DNA from: Lentzea terrae
Lineage (GTDB): Bacteria; Actinomycetota; Actinomycetes; Mycobacteriales; Pseudonocardiaceae
Assembly: GCF_003265345.1 (NCBI RefSeq)
Contig: NZ_QFWW01000038.1
Coordinates: 113,125 to 177,124, forward strand
Length of the DNA stretch: 64,000 bases
Direction of reading: 5' to 3'
Below, one piece after another: positions 50,135 to 57,749 of this stretch; position 1 is the stretch's first letter; the number at the start of each line of letters is the position of its first letter. The notes beneath the pieces were generated by a model that searched no databases, had not been told where the DNA came from, and saw only the letters and a program-made list of their open reading frames with translations. The position numbers and the translations under genes were made by a program.

Positions 50135-50809
50135 ATGGACGAGCAGAAGCTCGCTGACCTGTTCCGCGACGCGGCACACGACGCGCCACCGGCGTCCTTC
50201 GACGCGAGTGACGTCCGAACGGCTTCGCGACGCGCCACGCTCAGAAGGCGCAACTCCATCGCCGCCGGCACTACGCTGGTCGTCGTGCTCGGCTTCGGCG
50301 GTGCCGTCGCGAGCACGAACTGGATCAGCACGGACAAGAACGGCGCGGGTGTTGCGCAGCAGCAGGACAACGGCGCAGAAGCGCCGGGGAACCCGCTGGA
50401 GGCACAGCCACCCCCCAAGAACAACCCCGGAGACGTGTCCACGCAGGGGGACGCGTCCACGCCGGGGAGCACCGGTTTCTCGACCGGTGCACAACGCGCA
50501 GTGCAGGGCTGCGCGGCGGTGGACCGAGAGCTCGCAGACGCCCTCGCCGGCGAGCTTTCGGTCTCACCGGACTTCGCCCAGGTCCCGACGGTCACCTGTT
50601 CGCCCGACTCGCGTTCGGCCGCCTTCAAGATCGACGGACTGACGATCACCGCGATCGTCACGCCGCAGGGGTTCGTGCCGCCGGCCGGAGCGCAGACGGA
50701 GCAGCTGAAGACCGGACAAGGCCAGGACCTGTTCGTATTCACGCAGGGCGACGGCGAGCTGAAGGGCAAGGCCAGGCCCATCGCGGCCGCACTGGCCCGG
50801 AAGTTCTGA
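50135..50809 (+). CDS. Membrane protein partnered with a SigE-type sigma factor (putative anti-sigma)
   Basis: A 224-residue protein. Residues 1-38 are cytoplasmic, one membrane helix (IAAGTTLVVVLGFGGAVAS) follows at about 41-60, then a Pro/Gln/Asn-rich linker and an external domain with two Cys (VQGCAAVDRELAD and TVTCSPDSRS). It lacks the zinc anti-sigma HxxxCxxC motif. Its place after the sigma gene and its architecture, matching the gene at 52009, suggest that it holds the sigma factor at the membrane and senses an outside signal. Confidence 0.78.
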   Translation: MDEQKLADLFRDAAHDAPPASFDASDVRTASRRATLRRRNSIAAGTTLVVVLGFGGAVASTNWISTDKNGAGVAQQQDNGAEAPGNPLEAQPPPKNNPGDVSTQGDASTPGSTGFSTGAQRAVQGCAAVDRELADALAGELSVSPDFAQVPTVTCSPDSRSAAFKIDGLTITAIVTPQGFVPPAGAQTEQLKTGQGQDLFVFTQGDGELKGKARPIAAALARKF

Positions 50810-50821
50810 CAGCGCGCCCAG

Positions 50822-50827
50822 TACCCT
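50822..50827 (+). promoter_or_regulatory. -10 box of the TetR gene at 50837
   Basis: TACCCT ends 9 bases before ATG 50837, so the TetR gene may be transcribed separately from the sigma pair before it. Confidence 0.35.
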
Positions 50828-50836
50828 GGCGCGACT

Positions 50837-51421
50837 ATGACGGCAGCAACCCCGAAGGGTGAGCGCAGGCGGCAGGCGCTCGTGGAGGCCGCGTCCGAAC
50901 TGCTCGTGGAGGGCGGCTTCGACGCGGTCAGGCACCGCGCGGTCGCCGAACGCGCAGGTCTGCCGCTCGCGTCGACCACCTACTACTTCGACTCGCTCGA
51001 CGAGCTGATCACCGCCGCGGTGGAGTTCCACGGCCGCGGTGAGCTGGCCAGTTGCCGCGCCCGGCTGGCGGAGCTCGCGGACCGGCTGAGCGACGACGAC
51101 GTGCTGATCGAGCTGATCCTCGACCTGCTCGTCGGCCAGGACGTCACCGACACCGAGACGATGCTGCTGCGCTACGAACGCCTCGTCGCCACCGGCCGCC
51201 GCCCGTATCTGCGGCCGTTGATGCGCATCATGTCCATGGAGCTGCACGCGCTGATCGCCGACATCTTCGCCCGCTCCGGTCGCGACATCGCGGCCGATCG
51301 GGTCGAGGAGCTGATCGCGCTGGTCGACGGTTCGGTGGTCAACTCGTTCATCGAGCTCAAGTCGGACCCGCGCGGCGTCGCGGCCAGGATGCTCCGAACG
51401 GCCCTTTCGCGTCACGGGTGA
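50837..51421 (+). CDS. TetR-family regulator
   Basis: A 194-residue TetR regulator. The HTH domain spans about residues 8-50 (ALVEAASELLVEGGFDAVRHRAVAERAG, then PLASTTYYFDSLDEL). The C-terminal domain has a long helix series ending ARMLRTALSRHG. It lies between two sigma/membrane-protein pairs; the promoter of the second sigma gene starts immediately after its stop codon. Whether it controls these pairs cannot be seen. Confidence 0.92.
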   Translation: MTAATPKGERRRQALVEAASELLVEGGFDAVRHRAVAERAGLPLASTTYYFDSLDELITAAVEFHGRGELASCRARLAELADRLSDDDVLIELILDLLVGQDVTDTETMLLRYERLVATGRRPYLRPLMRIMSMELHALIADIFARSGRDIAADRVEELIALVDGSVVNSFIELKSDPRGVAARMLRTALSRHG

Positions 51422-51450
51422 TGCAACCTCACGTTCCCCTGATGCGTTCC
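51422..51450 (+). promoter_or_regulatory. ECF-type promoter of the second SigE-family sigma gene
   Basis: TGCAACC (51422-51428), 16 bases, then CGTTCC (51445-51450), as in the first sigma pair. Likely recognised by the sigma factor it drives. Confidence 0.65.
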
Positions 51451-51478
51451 CCTGGTTGAGGACGCGAGAGGGGATCGC

Positions 51479-52012
51479 ATGCGCAAGGCCGATGAGCAGG
51501 GCTTTCGCGAGTTCGCGGCAGCCAATGCCGCGTCTTTGCGACGCACTGCCTATCTGTTCTGTGGCGACTGGCACACGGCAGAAGACCTGATGCAGTCGAG
51601 CCTGATGAAGATGTACCTGGCCTGGAAGCGCATCAAGGACCTCGACAACCTGATCGCGTACGCCCGCAAGGTGCTGCTGCGCACCTGGCTGGACGAGAAG
51701 CGCAGGCCGTGGCGCAGAGCCGAGCAGCGCGACGGGGAGCTGCCGGACGCCGCGGACGCCAGCGTCGACCCCGACACGACCAGCGCGAAGCTGTGGGCGC
51801 GTGAGCTGGTGCACACCGCGTTGCTCCAGGTGCCGCCGAGGCAACGAGCGGTGCTCGTGCTGCGTTATTTCGAAGACCTGTCGGTCGCCGAGGTGGCGGT
51901 GGCCATGGGTTGCACCGAGGGAACGGTCAAAAGCCAGACGGCGCGCGGCCTCGCGACGTTGCGCGTCATCGTGGAGAAGCTCGACAGCAGTTCGGGGAGG
52001 GTCGCGTCGTGA
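51479..52012 (+). CDS. SigE-family ECF sigma factor
   Basis: A 177-residue sigma factor. Region 2 is FAAANAASLRRTAYLFCGDWHTAEDLMQ (subgroup mark FCGDWH); region 4 is LLQVPPRQRAVLVLRYFEDLSVAEV then CTEGTVKSQTARGL. It is clearly paralogous to the factor at 49596. ATG 51479 has GAGAGGGGATC upstream. The stop overlaps the next GTG by 3 bases, so its membrane partner is translated in step, as expected for a sigma/anti-sigma pair. Confidence 0.93.
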   Translation: MRKADEQGFREFAAANAASLRRTAYLFCGDWHTAEDLMQSSLMKMYLAWKRIKDLDNLIAYARKVLLRTWLDEKRRPWRRAEQRDGELPDAADASVDPDTTSAKLWARELVHTALLQVPPRQRAVLVLRYFEDLSVAEVAVAMGCTEGTVKSQTARGLATLRVIVEKLDSSSGRVAS

Positions 52013-52770
52013 GTGAGCAGGAGATCCGCGAGGGAATGCTGCTGGCCGTCTGGGACGAGCCGCCGCTCGACTTCGACCCCGACACGCTGATCAGGCGGGT
52101 CGAGCAGAAAAAAAGTCGTCGTCGAGCGCTGGTCGCTGTGGGCGTGGCTACGGCGATGATCGCCGTGGCGTCGTTCGCGCTGCCCGGACTGCTGCCGCGC
52201 GACCGCGAGAGCCAGCTCGGCTCCCCGACCGACACGACCGCCTCGTCGACGCCACCGTCCCTGTCCGTGTACGGCCGCCAGAAGAAGATCGGCGACGCCC
52301 TGGCGAGCAGGCTGCAGGAGACGCGGCAGGACCTGAAGGAGATCTACCCGTCCTTCGACGGCTTCCGGGGCACCACGTTCAAGCCGGAGGCGCCGCTGCA
52401 GCCGATCCGGCCGGACTCCGACGACATGTACGGGTTCCTGTACTTCACCGACTCGATCGGGCCGACGGCGCTGCTGGTGACCATGGGTGACGCGGTCTCG
52501 ACCAACGACATCTGCGGGGCGGGCAAGCCGGCCTTCTGCCGGGACGTGCCGCAGCAGGACGGCACGGTGGTCACCGAGGCCGAGTTCCAGGAGGGCCCGG
52601 AACGGGTCAAGGCCGTGGCGATGCGGAGGCTCCCCGACGGCAAGAGGTCGGTCATCATCTCCGCCTACTCGCACAACCCGTCGACGATGACCGGCTACCG
52701 GCAGATGATCCCGGTGAATGTGGACGTGCTCACAGCGCTGGTCATGGACCGGGCCATCACCTGGGAGTGA
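52009..52770 (+). CDS. Membrane protein partnered with a SigE-type sigma factor (putative anti-sigma)
   Basis: A 253-residue protein. The N-terminal 40 residues are cytoplasmic and acidic then basic (EQKKSRRR), one membrane helix (LVAVGVATAMIAVASFALPG) follows, then a Ser/Thr/Pro linker and a globular external domain with two Cys (STNDICGAGKPAFCRDV). GTG 52009 overlaps the sigma stop (GTGA). No zinc anti-sigma motif is present. The layout parallels the gene at 50135, but the external domains differ, so the two pairs may answer different signals. Confidence 0.8.
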   Translation: MSEQEIREGMLLAVWDEPPLDFDPDTLIRRVEQKKSRRRALVAVGVATAMIAVASFALPGLLPRDRESQLGSPTDTTASSTPPSLSVYGRQKKIGDALASRLQETRQDLKEIYPSFDGFRGTTFKPEAPLQPIRPDSDDMYGFLYFTDSIGPTALLVTMGDAVSTNDICGAGKPAFCRDVPQQDGTVVTEAEFQEGPERVKAVAMRRLPDGKRSVIISAYSHNPSTMTGYRQMIPVNVDVLTALVMDRAITWE

Positions 52771-52783
52771 GTCCGGGGTGCAC

Positions 52784-52789
52784 TAGCCT
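52784..52789 (+). promoter_or_regulatory. -10 box of purB
   Basis: TAGCCT ends 7 bases before GTG 52797, consistent with a leaderless purB message. Confidence 0.5.
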
Positions 52790-52796
52790 GAGGGGC

Positions 52797-54215
52797 GTGA
52801 GCAAGCCGCGCATCGCCAACGTCCTCGCAGGTCGCTACGCCTCCACGTCGCTCGCGACGCTCTGGTCGGCCGAGCACAAGATCGTGCTGGAGCGCCAGCT
52901 GTGGCTCGCCGTGCTGCGCGCCCAGGCGGCTGCGGGCATCGACGTGCCGGCGACCGCGATCGCCGACTACGAGCGCGTGCTGGAGCAGGTCGACCTGGAG
53001 TCGATCGCCGCGCGTGAGCGGGTGACGCGGCACGACGTGAAGGCGCGCATCGAGGAGTTCAACGCGCTGGCGGGCCACGAGCAGGTCCACAAGGGCATGA
53101 CCTCGCGCGACCTGACCGAGAACGTCGAGCAGCTGCAGGTGCTGCGCTCGCTCGAACTGATCAGGTCCAAGGTCGCCGCCGTGCTCGGCCGGCTGGCGCG
53201 GCTCGCGGCCGAGCACTCCGACCTGGTCATGGCCGGTCGCTCGCACAACGTGGCGGCGCAGGCCACGACGCTCGGCAAGCGGTTCGCGACCGGGGCGGAC
53301 GAGCTGCTGGTCGCGTTCTCGAGGCTGGACGAGCTGATCGCGCGTTACCCGTTGCGCGGCGTCAAGGGCCCGGTCGGCACCGCTCAGGACATGCTCGACC
53401 TGCTCGGTTCGCCTGCGAAGCTGGCCGAGCTGGAGCGCACGGTCGCCGGCCACCTGGGCTTCGAGCGCGTGCTGACTTCGGTCGGCCAGGTCTACCCGCG
53501 CTCGCTCGACTTCGACGTCGTGTCGACGCTCGTGCAGCTCGCGGCGGCGCCGTCGTCGGTGGCGAAGACCATCCGGCTGATGGCCGGCCACGAGCTGGTG
53601 ACCGAGGGCTTCAAGCCTGGTCAGGTCGGCTCCAGCGCGATGCCGCACAAGATGAACACCCGCTCGTGCGAGCGCGTGAACGGCTTCGCGGTGATCCTGC
53701 GCGGCTACCTGTCGATGGTCGGCGAGCTCGCGGGCGACCAGTGGAACGAGGGCGACGTGTCGTGCTCGGTGGTCCGCCGGGTCGCGCTGCCCGACGCGTT
53801 CTTCGCGTTCGACGGGCTGCTGGAGACGTTCCTGACGGTGCTGGACGAGTTCGGGGCCTACCCGGCCGTGGTCGCGCGCGAGCTCGACCGCTACTTGCCG
53901 TTCCTCGGCACGACCAAGGTGCTGATGGCGGCCGTGCGCGCGGGTGTCGGCCGGGAGACCGCGCACGAGGCCATCAAGGAGAACGCGGTGGCCGTGGCGC
54001 TGGCGATGCGCGAGGAAGGCCTGGCGCAGAACGACCTGCTGGACCGCCTGGCCGCCGATGAGCGCCTGCCGCTGGACCGCGCCGCGCTGGACGCGTTGCT
54101 GGCCGACCGCCTGTCGTTCACGGGCGTGGCGTCGGCACAGGTCGCGTCGATCGTCGAGCAGGTCGCCGCGGTGGTCGAGAAGTACCCGGCCTACGAGCCG
54201 GAGCCCATTCTGTGA
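52797..54215 (+). CDS. purB: Adenylosuccinate lyase
   Basis: A 472-residue fumarase-superfamily lyase acting on SAICAR and adenylosuccinate, the eighth step to IMP and the last to AMP. It begins PRIANVLAGRYAS; EFNALAGHEQVHKGMTSRD and MAGRSHNVAAQATTLGKR carry catalytic His residues; the flexible signature loop is VGSSAMPHKMNTRSCERV with the catalytic Ser. Length fits the longer actinobacterial type. Its last 4 bases overlap the MOSC gene. Confidence 0.97.
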   Translation: MSKPRIANVLAGRYASTSLATLWSAEHKIVLERQLWLAVLRAQAAAGIDVPATAIADYERVLEQVDLESIAARERVTRHDVKARIEEFNALAGHEQVHKGMTSRDLTENVEQLQVLRSLELIRSKVAAVLGRLARLAAEHSDLVMAGRSHNVAAQATTLGKRFATGADELLVAFSRLDELIARYPLRGVKGPVGTAQDMLDLLGSPAKLAELERTVAGHLGFERVLTSVGQVYPRSLDFDVVSTLVQLAAAPSSVAKTIRLMAGHELVTEGFKPGQVGSSAMPHKMNTRSCERVNGFAVILRGYLSMVGELAGDQWNEGDVSCSVVRRVALPDAFFAFDGLLETFLTVLDEFGAYPAVVARELDRYLPFLGTTKVLMAAVRAGVGRETAHEAIKENAVAVALAMREEGLAQNDLLDRLAADERLPLDRAALDALLADRLSFTGVASAQVASIVEQVAAVVEKYPAYEPEPIL

Positions 54216-55006
54216 TCGTTTCCGACCTGCGCATCTATCCGATCAAGGGCTGCGGCGGGTACTCCGTCGGGTCCACTCCGGTCGACCTCACGGGGTTGCG
54301 CGGTGATCGGATGATGATGCTGGTCGACGACGACGGCGTGTTCCTGTCACAGCGCAAGGTGCCGCAGATGGCCGCGCTGCGTCCGTACCTTTCGGACTCC
54401 GCGTTGCTCGTCGGCGGCAACTCGTTCCCGGTTGTCGTTGACGGGCCACGGGTTCCGGTCGTCGTGCACAAGTGGCAGGGCTTCGGGATCGACCAGGGCG
54501 ACGCCGCCGCAGCGCACTTCTCGGACGTGCTCGGCATGTCGGTGCGGCTGATGCGCACGCCGCCGGACCTGCACCGGGAGACCTCCGGGGAGACCGCGGG
54601 GCTGATGGGGTTCGCGGACGCGGCCGCGGTGCTGATGATCTCGCTGTCCTCATTGGACGGCTTGAACGAGCGCATCCTCGAACGCGGTGGGGAACCGGTG
54701 CCGATGAACCGGTTCCGCCCCAACGTCGTGGTGTCCGGCTGGCCGGAACCGCACACCGAGGACCGGGTGCGGCGCGCGGTGATCGGTGACGCCGAGCTCG
54801 CCTACGCCAAGAACTGCGTGCGGTGCACGGTGCCGATGGTCGATCAGGAGACCGGTTTGCCGGACGGGCCGGAGCCGATCCGGTCGCTCGCCACCTATCG
54901 GCGCAACGCCGACGGTGGCGTGATCTTCGGCGTGAACGCGGCGGTGGTCCGCGCCGGCACGATGACGGTCGGCGACAAGATCGACGTGCTGGAGTGGGCT
55001 GTCTAG
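54212..55006 (+). CDS. MOSC-domain protein (molybdenum cofactor sulfurase C-terminal type)
   Basis: A 264-residue protein. The N-terminal MOSC_N beta-barrel opens IVSDLRIYPIKGCGGYSV and has GLRGDRMMMLVDDDG and FLSQRKVPQMA. The MOSC domain contains PMNRFRPNVVVSGW and the key Cys region YAKNCVRCTVPMVDQETG, the site of sulfur or molybdenum handling in mARC-like proteins. It is probably a molybdenum-cofactor-dependent reductase or sulfur carrier. GTG 54212 overlaps purB by 4 bases; the link with purB looks positional only. Confidence 0.92.
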   Translation: MIVSDLRIYPIKGCGGYSVGSTPVDLTGLRGDRMMMLVDDDGVFLSQRKVPQMAALRPYLSDSALLVGGNSFPVVVDGPRVPVVVHKWQGFGIDQGDAAAAHFSDVLGMSVRLMRTPPDLHRETSGETAGLMGFADAAAVLMISLSSLDGLNERILERGGEPVPMNRFRPNVVVSGWPEPHTEDRVRRAVIGDAELAYAKNCVRCTVPMVDQETGLPDGPEPIRSLATYRRNADGGVIFGVNAAVVRAGTMTVGDKIDVLEWAV

Positions 55007-55431
55007 GCCTTGTGCCAGCGCAAGCGGTTGCCGCGGTCGGCGTCCTTGCGGCAGACCAGCGGCTCGCCGAGCAGACCGATGCCGCTCGCGCCCTCGGGAT
55101 CGCACCGCGCGCCTTCGTTGACCAGCAGACCCTGCTGAGGCGGCGTTGACTTCGTCGTGGTCTGCGGAGGCGGCGGCGGTGCCTGCACGGGCGGAGGCTT
55201 CGGCTGCGTGGTCGTCGTGGCGGTCGTCGTGGTGGTCGTGGTGCTGACCGTGATGTCGACGACATCCGGAGTCGGCACGATGCTGACCGACTGGGTCGGG
55301 GTCGTGGTCTGCGCGCTCTGCACCGGGGAGGAGAGCGGGCTGGAGTCGATGCTCCACCCCGCCACGCCCAGCACGATGAGCAGTCCCAAGCTGGCCAAAG
55401 CCGGGATCCACAGAGCCTTACGGGTGAGCAC
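55003..55431 (-). CDS. Membrane-anchored Thr/Pro-rich protein of unknown function
   Basis: A 142-residue protein with one N-terminal membrane anchor (WIPALASLGLLIVLGVAGW), then a Thr run (TVSTTTTTTTATTTT), a Pro-rich stretch (PKPPPVQAPPPPPQ), and a small C-terminal domain with two Cys (GARCDPEGASG and LVCRKDADRGN). It is likely displayed outside the membrane. GTG 55431 is supported by TAAGGT 6 bases upstream (55443-55438), which also argues that the gene is real. It overlaps the MOSC stop by 4 bases and diverges from purC. Confidence 0.75.
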   Translation of the reverse strand: MLTRKALWIPALASLGLLIVLGVAGWSIDSSPLSSPVQSAQTTTPTQSVSIVPTPDVVDITVSTTTTTTTATTTTQPKPPPVQAPPPPPQTTTKSTPPQQGLLVNEGARCDPEGASGIGLLGEPLVCRKDADRGNRLRWHKA

Positions 55432-55437
55432 GGGTGC

Positions 55438-55443
55438 ACCTTA
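55438..55443 (-). promoter_or_regulatory. -10 box of the Thr/Pro-rich membrane protein gene
   Basis: TAAGGT on the minus strand lies 6 bases from GTG 55431. Confidence 0.4.
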
Positions 55444-55507
55444 AGGGGCGGAGGGCTTGATCTGTAGGGGTGACGGGGTGTAAGTCGGTTTCCGGAACAC
55501 CGGCACG

Positions 55508-55513
55508 TAGGCT
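55508..55513 (+). promoter_or_regulatory. -10 box of purC
   Basis: TAGGCT ends 7 bases before GTG 55521, consistent with a leaderless purC message. Confidence 0.5.
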
Positions 55514-55520
55514 GACCAGC

Positions 55521-56396
55521 GTGCCTACGCTCGCTGACTACCAGCACGTCGCCCGCGGCAAGGTTCGCGACCTGTACGACGTCGACGACGAGTTGCTGCT
55601 CTTCGTCGCGTCCGATCGCATCTCGGCCTACGACCACATCCTGAGCACCGAGATCCCGGACAAGGGTCGTGTGCTCACCGCGATGAGTGTGTTCTGGTTC
55701 GAGCGGCTCACCCCGAACCACCTGGTCGCGTACGACGACCCGCGCATTCCCGCCGAGGTCCGCGGCCGGGCGTTGCTGGTGCGCAAGCTGCAGATGGTCG
55801 ACGTCGAGTGCGTGGCGCGCGGCTACCTGACCGGCTCTGGCATGGCCGACTACACGGCCACGGGCGCGGTGTGCGGGGTCGAGCTGCCGGCCGGGCTGGT
55901 CGAGGCGTCCGAACTGGACCCGCCGATCTTCACGCCCGCGTCGAAGGCCGAGATCGGCGCGCACGACGAGAACGTGTCGTTCGAGGTCATCGCGGAGAAG
56001 CACGGAATCGAGCTGGCGTCGAAGCTGCGTGACCGCACGATCGAGCTGTACAGCGAGGCGCGCGCGTACGCGTTGACCCGCGGCCTGATCCTCGCGGACA
56101 CGAAGTTCGAGTTCGGGCTGGACGCTGCCGGTGAGCCGATCCTGGCGGACGAGGTCTTCACGCCGGACTCGTCGCGGTACTGGCCGGCCGAGGGCTACGA
56201 GCCGGGTCGCGTGCAGCCGTCCTTCGACAAGCAGTTCGTGCGCGACTGGCTGACGTCGCCCGCGTCCGGCTGGGACCGCAAGAGCGACACGCCACCGCCT
56301 CCCCTGCCCGCGGACGTCGTCGAAGCCACCCGGAAGAGGTACGTGGAGGCGTACGAGCGGCTTACTGGCCGGTCCTTCGCTGACTGGCTCGCGTGA
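55521..56396 (+). CDS. purC: SAICAR synthase
   Basis: A 291-residue enzyme that joins CAIR and aspartate with ATP in purine synthesis. Family marks are HVARGKVRDLYDV at the N-terminus, VASDRISAYDHIL, VECVARGYLTGSGM, DENVSFEVIAEKHG, GLILADTKFEFGLD with the metal Asp, and DEVFTPDSSRYWP. GTG 55521 matches the family start and has the leaderless-type box. The C-terminus FDKQFVRDWL fits the longer bacterial form. Confidence 0.98.
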   Translation: MPTLADYQHVARGKVRDLYDVDDELLLFVASDRISAYDHILSTEIPDKGRVLTAMSVFWFERLTPNHLVAYDDPRIPAEVRGRALLVRKLQMVDVECVARGYLTGSGMADYTATGAVCGVELPAGLVEASELDPPIFTPASKAEIGAHDENVSFEVIAEKHGIELASKLRDRTIELYSEARAYALTRGLILADTKFEFGLDAAGEPILADEVFTPDSSRYWPAEGYEPGRVQPSFDKQFVRDWLTSPASGWDRKSDTPPPPLPADVVEATRKRYVEAYERLTGRSFADWLA

Positions 56397-56446
56397 GTTA
56401 GCTCCCGTTTCACGCGGATGTCACCACGGCGTGGCGCACTCAAAGC

Positions 56447-57097
56447 GTGCATTCACAGCTCGTGGTCTCACTGTCCGGCATCGGTCCGCAGACACTCGAC
56501 CGATGCGCTGATCTCGCCGCGGCGCTCGACCCGCGGCAGGTGCCGTTGTCGCTGCTCGTGACACCTCGCGAGCTCGGCAAGGCGCAGGACTGGGTGCGGC
56601 AGCGCGCCGCGCTCGGCGACGCCGTCGTGCTGCACGGCCTGGGTCAGCGGCGACTGCCTGCCTACGAGGCGGGGTTGTTGTTGACGGGTGCGCGCGTGCA
56701 GATGGAAGCCATCGGGCTCAACGCCGACACGTTCGCGCCTCGGCGGTGCGTGGCGTCGCCCGGCACGTTGATCGCGCTGGCCAAGCACCGGTTCAACCGC
56801 TGCGCCGACGCCCACGCCGTCCGCGACGTCGGCACCGGGCTCGCGACGATCGGCCGCCTGCACGCGCTGACCGAGCGCAGCAGCTTCGGTGAGCTGCGAT
56901 CGCTCGCGCTGGTCTACGCGACGGCCCGGTCGGCGCGTCGCGGTGGCCTGACCCGGATCACCGTCGACGCCCGCGACCTGCACCGGCCCGGTGCGCGGCA
57001 GGCCGTGCTCGACGCCGTGGACATCGCGCTCGCCCACGACGCCGCGCCGACCACCTACGTCAAACTGCCGTCTCCTCGCCACGCTTCAGCGGCCTGA
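56447..57097 (+). CDS. DUF2334-like polysaccharide deacetylase-fold protein
   Basis: A 216-residue protein resembling the small DUF2334/deacetylase-like group. It starts HSQLVVSLSGIGPQTLDRC, has PLSLLVTPRELGKAQDWVRQ and DAVVLHGLGQRRLPAYEAG, where His and Gly replace the NodB DD and HSxxH pattern only partly. The metal site looks incomplete, so activity is doubtful. GTG 56447 is 50 bases after purC. It converges on the MBL-fold gene with a 38-base overlap. Confidence 0.72.
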   Translation: MHSQLVVSLSGIGPQTLDRCADLAAALDPRQVPLSLLVTPRELGKAQDWVRQRAALGDAVVLHGLGQRRLPAYEAGLLLTGARVQMEAIGLNADTFAPRRCVASPGTLIALAKHRFNRCADAHAVRDVGTGLATIGRLHALTERSSFGELRSLALVYATARSARRGGLTRITVDARDLHRPGARQAVLDAVDIALAHDAAPTTYVKLPSPRHASAA

Positions 57098-57683
57098 CCT
57101 GCGTCTCAGTCGGCCTGAGGTTCTCGAAGTGGCGGTATGCCATCTCCGGCATGGCCAGCACCGCCTCGTGGATCGGCACGGCCACGCGCGGCTTGACGGC
57201 GCGCATGAAGTCGACGGCTTCGCCGGTGCGCATCCACGGCGCACCGGAGGGCAGGCCGAGCACGTCGACGTCCTCGTCCGGCACGAACAGCGCGTCGCCG
57301 GGGTGGTAGAACGCGCCGTCACCGACCACGTAGCCGGCGTTCGGGATGACCGGGATGTCCTGGTGGATGATCGCGTGCTGACCGCCGACGACCTTCACCG
57401 TCGTGTCGCCGACCTTGAGCGTCTCGCCCGGCCGGGCGACAGTCGGATTTTCGGTTTGGTCGGCCGATCCCTCGTCGACGATCAGCTGCGCTCGCGGGTT
57501 CTGAGCGAGCAGCTTCGGCAGCCGCTCGGTGTCCAGGTGATCGAAGTGCTGGTGCGTGATCAGCACCGCATCCAGGTCTTTCGCGTCTTCGAAACCGGCG
57601 GAGAAGGTGCCGGGGTCGATCAAGATGCGCGTCGTCCCGGTGTCCAGCAGCACACAGGCATGACCGAAATGGACAACTCGCAT
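57060..57683 (-). CDS. MBL-fold (UlaG-like) metal-dependent hydrolase
   Basis: A 207-residue metallo-beta-lactamase-fold protein. It begins MRVVHFGHACVLLDTG and has the metal motif ITHQHFDHLD (HxHxDH), GGQHAIIHQDIPVIPN with a later His, FYHPGDALF with the metal Asp, and VAVPIHEAVL. This is the UlaG/UPF0173-type lactonase-like group; the substrate is unknown. ATG 57683 has GGAGGA 5 bases upstream; the ATG at 57695 lies in front of that ribosome binding site. Confidence 0.92.
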   Translation of the reverse strand: MRVVHFGHACVLLDTGTTRILIDPGTFSAGFEDAKDLDAVLITHQHFDHLDTERLPKLLAQNPRAQLIVDEGSADQTENPTVARPGETLKVGDTTVKVVGGQHAIIHQDIPVIPNAGYVVGDGAFYHPGDALFVPDEDVDVLGLPSGAPWMRTGEAVDFMRAVKPRVAVPIHEAVLAMPEMAYRHFENLRPTETQVRPLKRGEETAV

Positions 57684-57749
57684 GGATTCCTCCATTACCG
57701 ACGTTCGGCGGGCTGACACCGTCAGGTGACGTCGGAAGTATCGAGGAGT

